A stretch of 64,000 nucleotides of DNA, taken from NCBI GenBank assembly GCA_046330395.1, contig JAXLSS010000001.1, positions 62,001-126,000 of the forward strand, in the 5' to 3' direction. Of the stretch, positions 58,801-64,000 are shown in pieces. A program made the translations under genes and the position numbers. This DNA comes from Ga0077560 sp046330395. GTDB taxonomy: Bacteria; Actinomycetota; Thermoleophilia; Miltoncostaeales; Miltoncostaeaceae. The notes beneath the pieces were generated by a model. It was given only the letters and a program-made list of their open reading frames with translations. It was not told the origin of the DNA and ran no database searches. Each line of letters opens with the position of its first letter. Position 1 is the stretch's first letter.

Positions 58801-60533
58801 AGCGCGTCCAGGAAGGCGGTGCGCTCCCGTGCGTCCGCGCACAGAGTGAAGGCCTCCTCCAGCTGGTCCACCACCAGCAGCACGCCGTCCCCGTCGGAGG
58901 TGCGGGCGGCGAAAAGCGCGGTGGTGATGTCGCCGCCGTCCCCGCCTGCGAGGTCGTCCACGGCCGCGGTGAGGGCGGCCATCGGGTGCGCCCCGGGCGT
59001 CAGCATCGCCACCCGCCACGACGCGGAGCCCGGCAGGGCTCCGCTGCGCACCGCGGGGACGAGGCCGGCGCGCACCAGCGAGCTCTTGCCGTGACCGGAC
59101 GGGGCGACGACGGCCAGGAAACGGCCGTCGCGCAACAGGTCCAGCAGGCGCGCCACGTCCCGCTCGCGCCCCACGAACAGTTCGGCGTCGGCCTCCTGGA
59201 ACGTGTCCAGTCCCCGGTACGGGCACGCACCCTCCGACCCCGGCACCGCGGCCACCGGGCGTCCTCCCCGCACCGCCCAGCTGAGCCTGCGCGCCGACTC
59301 CGCGTCCACGCCCGGGCGCAGGTCCACCCAGGGCCAGGATGCGGTGAAGGCGAGGCCGGGGTCGTGGGCGTCGGGGGCTCCGGGCAGCAGCACCAGGATC
59401 GGACGGAAGCCGGGGTCGGCTCCGGCGCGCCCGTCCACCGCGGCCAGGGCGTCACGCGCCCATGGGCCGAGCCCGCTCCCGTCGACGAGCACAGCGCACG
59501 CGCTGGCCATCTGCACCTGCTGATGCGCGCCCGCGTCCGCCCCGGGGCCGGCGACATCCAGCCCCTGCTCCCCCAGGAGGGCGGCGACGTGTGCGCGCTG
59601 CGCCTCGATGCCGGGAGCGCCGATCAGCACCACGTCGTGCCGCAGCCCCAGCAGGGCCTCGGCCAGCGCGCCGGCGGTGGCGAACCGGTCCCTTGGGTCC
59701 TTTGCCAGGGCCCGCGTGATGACATCGTCGAACCCCGTGGGGATGCCGGCGGCCACGCTGCTCACCCGTGGGGGGTCGGCGTGGAGGTGGGCCTGCAGCA
59801 GCGCGTCACCCTGCAGGTCGGCGAAGGGCGGGCGCCCGGTGAGGGCGTGGAACGCCACGCACCCCAGGGCGTACACGTCGGTGCGTGCGTCCAGGACGCC
59901 GCCGGTGATCTGCTCGGGTGCGAGGTAGGCGGCCGTGCCGGCCCCGCGCCCGGCCTGTGCCGCGACGCCGGTGATGGGGACGCTCACGCCGAAGTCGCTC
60001 AGGTAGGCGTGCTCCTGGCCGCCGGCATCGGACAGCAGCACGTTGGCGGGCTTGACGTCCCGGTGCACGATGCCCTGTACGTGGGCGGCGTCCAGGGCCG
60101 CGGCCACCTGGCCCACGATGCGCGCGAGCCGGGCCGGTGGCAGCCGGCCCAGCCGTGCGATCTCCGTGCGCAGGTCCGTGCCCCGCACGTAGCGCATCGC
60201 GATGAACAGCCAGCCGTGGTCCTCGCCGGCGCGCAGCACCGGCAAAACGTTGGGATGCTCCAGACGGGCGGCCGTCTCGGCCTCCCGCATGAACAGCTCG
60301 CGGAACGCCGGATCGCCGGCCAGTTCGGGGGCGATGAGCTTGACGGCCACGTCGCGGCCCGGCCACGACTCGCGCGCCCGGTACACCACGCCCATTCCCC
60401 CGGATCCCGCCACCTCCTGCAGGAGGTACCCGCCGATCCGGTCCCCCGGCGCGACGAACTCACCCGGGGGTCGCGCACCTGCTGCATCGTCGCCACCCGC
60501 CGCGTGTGCGGTGCCGACTGTCAGATCGTCCAT
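55854..60533 (-). CDS. Ser/Thr kinase - TIR-like - STAND ATPase - WD40 protein
   Basis: A 1559-residue multidomain protein. Residues 30-300 are an active-looking kinase (GSGGMGVVYRA, VAVKLIAPEL, VHRDVKPANVLL, SDFGVS). Residues 300-430 look TIR-like (HDVVLIGAPGIEAQRAHVAA, LGPWARDAL, WVDLRPGVD). Residues 440-830 are a STAND NTPase (LFVGRERDVARLLDLLRD, P-loop APSGHGKSSLVRAG, Walker B LLVVDQLEEAF). A membrane-like helix near 840 is followed by some twelve WD40-type blades to the end. It heads the HopA1-LanC operon and probably senses the trigger. ATG at 60533. Confidence 0.88.
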   Translation of the reverse strand: MDDLTVGTAHAAGGDDAAGARPPGEFVAPGDRIGGYLLQEVAGSGGMGVVYRARESWPGRDVAVKLIAPELAGDPAFRELFMREAETAARLEHPNVLPVLRAGEDHGWLFIAMRYVRGTDLRTEIARLGRLPPARLARIVGQVAAALDAAHVQGIVHRDVKPANVLLSDAGGQEHAYLSDFGVSVPITGVAAQAGRGAGTAAYLAPEQITGGVLDARTDVYALGCVAFHALTGRPPFADLQGDALLQAHLHADPPRVSSVAAGIPTGFDDVITRALAKDPRDRFATAGALAEALLGLRHDVVLIGAPGIEAQRAHVAALLGEQGLDVAGPGADAGAHQQVQMASACAVLVDGSGLGPWARDALAAVDGRAGADPGFRPILVLLPGAPDAHDPGLAFTASWPWVDLRPGVDAESARRLSWAVRGGRPVAAVPGSEGACPYRGLDTFQEADAELFVGRERDVARLLDLLRDGRFLAVVAPSGHGKSSLVRAGLVPAVRSGALPGSASWRVAMLTPGAHPMAALTAAVDDLAGGDGGDITTALFAARTSDGDGVLLVVDQLEEAFTLCADARERTAFLDALRFAATIPDGRTTVVVTLRADFYPRLAEHEELRALVADRQHLVGAMAAADLRRAVEEPAARCGLELEPGLSQVVLEDVTGGPGGLPLLQYLLLELWRRRRGNRLTLEAYSECGGVDGALARRADEAFEALTPSEQATARRVLLRLVQPGEGTEDTRRRVALRDLTSGEDDLPQVERAVNTLVAARLVTAGSDAASGQPLAEIAHEALIRAWPTLRRWIDGDRERLRLHRQLSDAATEWDGADRDEALLYRGARLGLWREQPHTHLNDTERAFLAAGTDLADREQAARRRRLRVAVGGLGAGLVAVGALAGVALWQRGNAVDQRQRAQSQALANASRLQLGADPELAVLLAQRAVAADPTNDALAALSNATQQSYVRAEVHRAPGQDTDIAALSGGKLALVAPDGTVDVWDPAADPTGAKITKVAWPAKSVHAAASTAAGVLVTGGDDGRLVAGDPLTGNPRLLGRVSGALYDLVPVPGTDAILTAGQDGVIRRWSPGGGSRALVRQPDAKTLGGFGRVAPIAGGVVTQDLQSNVALWRNGRQVFSVHLTHMQYGLQALPGGKLVVVAEDNGVSLWRVDGASLHLLVRRPLPYGVNFFTLSGDGHRLMTGGGDGVVRLWTLPELEPAGTISGHVGPVSRMRLLSDGRLASLGNDSSVRIWDAVSAWAPTITVPDGPAYSGAVTALANGRVGVVTAAGALKEWAPGGAFRSTLTIDNAPYGYSAAVSPSGDVLAVGSDSGDVVISTAAAPQRAITSLARRSINGLALDPSAHWLVAANGGGGVYEVQLAVPDHVTRLGAPSAQATAVARSRGLTVAGDLAGSVTAWAEPSRAQAWTAKLASTVNALAFSADGRFVAGSAGGSLVVWNAQTGASVVSLSEPTNVVRAIAFSPSGRFLATAGDAGLVVWDWHDGRKVLDIASGVAHDLSVAFVGRDGEIAYGDDQNVVHLTRCDVCTSVADTERLARQHVSREFSAPEQSTYLSGG

Positions 60534-60603
60534 GAAAGCGCTCGGGGATAGCACCGCTGGGCACGACGGGGCGAGCGTAATATGGATGCCGTCGCGGCGG
60601 CAT

Positions 60604-60629
60604 CCCACGAAAGTCATCATTTTCGTGGG
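60604..60629. promoter_or_regulatory. perfect inverted repeat between divergent kinase and FHA genes
   Basis: CCCACGAAA (60604-60612), eight bases, TTTCGTGGG (60621-60629). It lies in the 159-base region between the starts of the megaprotein and the FHA-HTH gene. It is a candidate operator for the FHA-HTH protein, or a 5' hairpin. Confidence 0.5.
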
Positions 60630-60692
60630 TGAGTGTGACCGGGTCCCCAGCCAGGGCAGGCCTTGCCATGACCAGCGCGTGCGCAAACGACC

Positions 60693-61364
60693 ATGAGTGA
60701 GACCGTGGACCACCTCGCGCTGGTGCGCGCCGTCCACTCGGGAGGCCAGTTCCTGGTGCTGCGCGACGGCGCCCAGCACCAGCGGATCGTGCCCCTGCAG
60801 GCCGACCACGGGCGCTACACCGTTGGGCGCCGGTCGGAGTGCGATGTCCACATCGACTGGGACCCGCAGGTGTCGCGAGTGCATTGCGAGTTGCTGGCCG
60901 TCGGCGGGCGCTGGGCCGTGACCGACGACGGGCTGTCCACCAACGGCACCTTCGTCAACCGCGAGCGCATCGTGGGGCGCCGGCTGCTGGTGGACCTCGA
61001 CCTCATCCGCGTGGGCAGCACCCAGATGCTGTTCCGCGCGCCCCCGCGCGACGGGACGGAGCGTCCCACCGTGCCCGGGGCGTTCGAGCCGCCGCTGCGG
61101 CTCACCGATTCGCAGAAGGGCATCCTGGTGGCCCTCTGCAGGCCCGTCATGACCCACCGTGACCCCGCGGTGCCCGCCACCAACGATGAGATCGCCACCG
61201 AGGTGGGCCTGTCCGTGGATGCCGTCAAGTCCCACCTGCGAACCCTGTTCACCAAGTTCGCCGTGCCCGCCGACCTCGGGCAGAACCGCAAACGCGCCCG
61301 CCTTGTGGAGCTCACCATCGCGCGCGGCGCGGTGTCGCCGGGGGACTACGCGGCCCCCCGCTGA
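60693..61364 (+). CDS. FHA domain - HTH protein
   Basis: A 223-residue protein. Residues 35-105 form an FHA phosphothreonine-binding domain (YTVGRRSECDVHID, SRVHCELLAV, STNGTFVN). Residues 140-215 form a helix-turn-helix of the LuxR-like type (TNDEIATEVGLSVDAVKSHL). It is divergent from the kinase-STAND gene, so it may bind the autophosphorylated kinase and control the operon through the inverted repeat between them. Confidence 0.85.
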   Translation: MSETVDHLALVRAVHSGGQFLVLRDGAQHQRIVPLQADHGRYTVGRRSECDVHIDWDPQVSRVHCELLAVGGRWAVTDDGLSTNGTFVNRERIVGRRLLVDLDLIRVGSTQMLFRAPPRDGTERPTVPGAFEPPLRLTDSQKGILVALCRPVMTHRDPAVPATNDEIATEVGLSVDAVKSHLRTLFTKFAVPADLGQNRKRARLVELTIARGAVSPGDYAAPR

Positions 61365-61546
61365 CCCGCCCTCGTTGCCCGCTGCACCCACGTCGCCTCC
61401 GGGCGTGCGCGCCGGTGCCGTGGTGGCATCGCGCGTCGCGCCACCAGCCTGCGAGGCACCGGCCCGGGGGCACCACCACCCCAAGGTGGCGTGGGCCGCC
61501 ACCTTGACGGTTGACGTCGCAGCGATTCTCTGATCAAAGTCAGACG

Positions 61547-62440
61547 ATGCAGCCGATGGTGGCGCAGGTGAGGCGTTTCAACCGCTTGGTCACACGCCGC
61601 GTGGGGGCCCTTGACGATCGCTATCTGGCCCGCGGACGGCCGCTCGGTCAGGCGCGCCTGCTGTGGGAGGTGGGGCCGGACGGCGAGGAGGTGCGCAGGC
61701 TTCGTGCACGGCTGGGTTTGGATGCCGCGCAGCTGAGCCGTCAGTTGCGCGCCCTGGAGTCGGACGGGCTGGTGCACGTGGGGCGCGGAGACGCGGACGG
61801 GCGGGTCAGCGTGGTGCGGCTCACCGCGGCGGGCGCGGTGGAGCGGCAGGTGCTGGACGACCTGTCCGACGACCTGGCGCGATCGATCCTGGAGCCCCTC
61901 GAGCCCGCCCAGCGCGAGCGCCTGGTGGCGGCGATGGGGGAGGTGGAGCGCCTGCTGATGGCCTCCGCGGTGACCCTGCGGGTGGTCGATCCGGAAAGCC
62001 CGGACGCGCGGCAATGCGTGCGCGCCTACATGGCCGAACTCGACCGGCGCTCACCGGTGCCGTACGACCCGGGGGCCGGTGTGTCGGCCCGTCCGGACGA
62101 GTTCCGGGCCCCGCTGGGGGCCTTCGTGGTGGGCACCCTGGGTCACGAGGCGGTGTGCTGCGGGGCCGTCAAGCACGTGCCGGGATGCCCGGCCGAGGTG
62201 AAACGGATGTGGGTGTCCGACGCGGTGCGCGGGCTGGGCGTCGGGCGGCGGCTGCTGCGGCACCTCGAACGCCTGGCGGCTGCCGCGGGTGCCACCGCGG
62301 TGCGGCTGGAGACCAACCGGACCCTTGTGGAGGCCATCGGTTTGTACCGGTCGGAGGGATACAGCGAGGTGCCCGCCTTCAACGACGAGCCCTTCGCCCA
62401 CCACTGGTTTCAGAAGCAGCTGACCGGTGCCGGCGGCTGA
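61547..62440 (+). CDS. MarR - GNAT fusion protein
   Basis: A 297-residue protein. Residues 1-140 are a MarR winged helix (GQARLLWEVG, LGLDAAQLSRQLRALESDGL, RGDADGRVSVVRLT). Residues 145-297 are a GNAT acetyltransferase (VKRMWVSDAVRGLGVGRRLL, the acetyl-CoA loop, and LYRSEGYSEVPAFNDEPFAH). Such fusions are common in actinobacteria and may acetylate small molecules or proteins. The ATG at 61547 has no clear ribosome site; ATG at 61556 is an alternative. Confidence 0.88.
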   Translation: MQPMVAQVRRFNRLVTRRVGALDDRYLARGRPLGQARLLWEVGPDGEEVRRLRARLGLDAAQLSRQLRALESDGLVHVGRGDADGRVSVVRLTAAGAVERQVLDDLSDDLARSILEPLEPAQRERLVAAMGEVERLLMASAVTLRVVDPESPDARQCVRAYMAELDRRSPVPYDPGAGVSARPDEFRAPLGAFVVGTLGHEAVCCGAVKHVPGCPAEVKRMWVSDAVRGLGVGRRLLRHLERLAAAAGATAVRLETNRTLVEAIGLYRSEGYSEVPAFNDEPFAHHWFQKQLTGAGG

Positions 62441-62575
62441 ACACTCCCCATCCCCACGACAGGACGGAGGCTGGACGCCGACTCGCGGTGCGATGTATTT
62501 CGCCTGATGCTCGGATGTCGTTCCGTAACGATTCATGTCTTCTGATCTCATCGAACCGCAGCGGAGAGGACCGAG

Positions 62576-64000
62576 ATGAGCGCAATGCGTCTGGCGGTGA
62601 GCGTGGCCCTGATGCTGGGAGCGCTGGGCGCGGGGTCGGCCGCCGCCGCCCCGTGGTCGCCGCCCGTGCGGGTGTCCACCTCGGATGACGAGGCCATCGA
62701 CACCACGCCCGTGGTGCTGGGTGTGGGTGCGTTGCCCGGTGGCGGCACCACGGTGGCCCTCCAGGGCGGCCTGGGCGTGCGCGTGGGGCTGTTGGGGGCG
62801 GGGGGAACAAAGACGGGCGACCCCGTCACCGTGGACGGCTCCCAGTACGGGGCCGCCGCGGCGGTGAGCAACGTCAACGGCGTGTCGTTGTTCCTGTACG
62901 GGCACCCGGATGGCGGCGTGTTCGCCGCGTTCCGCCGCCAGGACGGCAGCGTGCAGGCGTTCCCCACCCCCATCGTCGCCACGAGCGCCAACGAGTCCGT
63001 GATGGCCGTGGCGGGTGCCATCGACGCGCACGCGAACGCCCTGGCGCTGGTCTCGGTGGTGAAGGAGGACGCGCATGAGCACGTCATCGGCGGCCGCGTG
63101 CAGCTGGTGCGCTTCCGCGTGGGTCCGGGGTGGAGCGCGCCCGTCACCCTGGTCTCGTCGGTGGAACCCGCCATGGGGCAGATGGACGTCACCCTCAACG
63201 ACTTCGGCCAGGGCAGCGTCGCGTGGCTGGCGCACCGTGCGGGCAAGCGCGTGGTGGTGCAGACGGCCCGCGTCACGCTGAGCCCCGGTCCCGTGCACGT
63301 GCGCAGCACCGCCGCGCTGCGCGGGGACCCGTGCGCGCTGAACCTGGCGGCCGGCCAGACCGGCGCACCGCTGGTGGCGTGGAGCGTCACCTCCAGCAGC
63401 TGCTACGGCGGGGCCACCGTGTGGGCCGCGCGGATGGCGGCGTCCGGGGCGTTGGGGTCCCAGACGAACCTGGGACCGGCCTACGGCCCGTTGTCGGCGG
63501 GCAGCGACGCCGTGGGCAACGCCACGGTGGGCTGGCTCGACCCCAAGGGCCGCGTCAAGCTGCACCAGGCGCCGGCCGGTGCCGCTTCGGGCACGCAGAC
63601 CACCCTGTGGCAGCCGAGCCGCCGGAAGGGGCAGACCGGGGCATCGCAGCTCCGGGTGGCCGTGGACGGCGTGGGCGACACGGTGGTGGGCTGGAGCCCC
63701 GAGGTGAACGACGGTGAGTTCACCAGGGTGGTCGCCGCGGTGCGGCCCGCGGGGGGTCGCTTCGGATCGGTCGAACCCGTGGGTGACGGGGGCGACTCGC
63801 GCAGCTCCGGGCCGTTGCAGCTGACCATCGGGCCCGACGGCATCACGCGGGCGGCCTGGACCGAGGGTGCCGGCAACTGCTGCGGTTCCGTGGAGGCCGG
63901 CGTGCGCAAGCCGCTGCCGCGCGTCACCGCATCCTCCCTCGTGATCGCGGGGTCGGGCGCCGCCGCCAGGGCGTCGTTCCGGCTGTCGGCCGCCGGGGTG
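62576..64000 (+). CDS. secreted protein with propeller-like repeats, 3' truncated by window
   Basis: The frame is open from ATG 62576 to the window edge (475 codons). GGAGAGGA lies seven bases upstream. A signal peptide (LAVSVALMLGALGAGSAAAA) is followed by repeats such as GQGSVAWLAHRAGKRVVV, GNATVGWLDPKGRVKL and VGDTVVGWSPEVND, the same style as the propeller-like proteins of the mobile element (42947 and 44564). The last visible part begins a Ser/Ala-rich region. Function is unknown. Confidence 0.7.
   Translation, partial: MSAMRLAVSVALMLGALGAGSAAAAPWSPPVRVSTSDDEAIDTTPVVLGVGALPGGGTTVALQGGLGVRVGLLGAGGTKTGDPVTVDGSQYGAAAAVSNVNGVSLFLYGHPDGGVFAAFRRQDGSVQAFPTPIVATSANESVMAVAGAIDAHANALALVSVVKEDAHEHVIGGRVQLVRFRVGPGWSAPVTLVSSVEPAMGQMDVTLNDFGQGSVAWLAHRAGKRVVVQTARVTLSPGPVHVRSTAALRGDPCALNLAAGQTGAPLVAWSVTSSSCYGGATVWAARMAASGALGSQTNLGPAYGPLSAGSDAVGNATVGWLDPKGRVKLHQAPAGAASGTQTTLWQPSRRKGQTGASQLRVAVDGVGDTVVGWSPEVNDGEFTRVVAAVRPAGGRFGSVEPVGDGGDSRSSGPLQLTIGPDGITRAAWTEGAGNCCGSVEAGVRKPLPRVTASSLVIAGSGAAARASFRLSAAGV

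Noticed and set aside
1..64000. CRISPR array, rRNA operon or insertion sequence
   Set aside because: I saw no regularly spaced short repeats, no rRNA sequence and no transposase with terminal inverted repeats.

Overview
The window is a very G+C-rich chromosome segment with GTG starts, 4-base gene overlaps, several apparently leaderless genes and an actinobacterial gene repertoire (gamma/tau-ybaB-recR group, circularly permuted ATP-grasp/alpha-E/transglutaminase trio, excalibur protein, SRP RNA of the short type). I read it as Actinomycetota, possibly the Thermoleophilia side of the phylum; that placement is inference, because no rRNA is present.

Layout. 1-8.2 kb: tail of an HdrB-like subunit, an acetyltransferase-like gene, a membrane protein, a two-unit tandem repeat, lysC-asd (minus) and the ATP-grasp/alpha-E/transglutaminase operon. 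8.2-16.5 kb: an HD-GYP protein, then a convergent pair of lipid-modification operons (methyltransferase, DUF1295, hydrolase against FAD oxidoreductase, a DUF1365-cyclopropane synthase fusion, fatty-acid desaturase). 16.5-31.4 kb: hydrolase-TetR, recR, ybaB, dnaX, SRP RNA, an ABC exporter, secreted proteins, Dps, an HxlR/reductase pair, an excalibur protein, a methyltransferase, tRNA-Val and tRNA-Ser(GGA).

31.46-47.24 kb is an integrated mobile element. It is inserted in tRNA-Ser(CGA) and bounded by a 74-bp exact direct repeat, with a tyrosine integrase, an excisionase-like gene, a decayed MobF relaxase, a DUF433/PIN-like toxin-antitoxin pair, a 1051-residue protein of unknown function and two ECF sigma modules. 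One sigma partner carries an MreC-like beta-barrel domain; the other carries a predicted beta-propeller.

51.4-60.5 kb is the most interesting chromosomal locus: one tightly packed minus-strand operon. It encodes a 1559-residue kinase/TIR-like/STAND/WD40 protein, a 153-residue protein with a Ser/Thr...Cys tail, an APH-type kinase, a HopA1-LanC fusion (in broken frames) and a protein with an HEMLE motif. A divergent FHA-HTH gene adjoins it. Kinase plus HopA1-type lyase plus LanC cyclase would be a complete dehydration/cyclisation set, so this may be a lanthipeptide-like or conflict system controlled by a STAND switch.

At least six genes (HD-GYP, dnaX, relaxase, beta-propeller anti-sigma, winged-helix protein, HopA1-LanC) change frame, mostly at short G or C runs. 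Many of these breaks may be assembly errors rather than biology.
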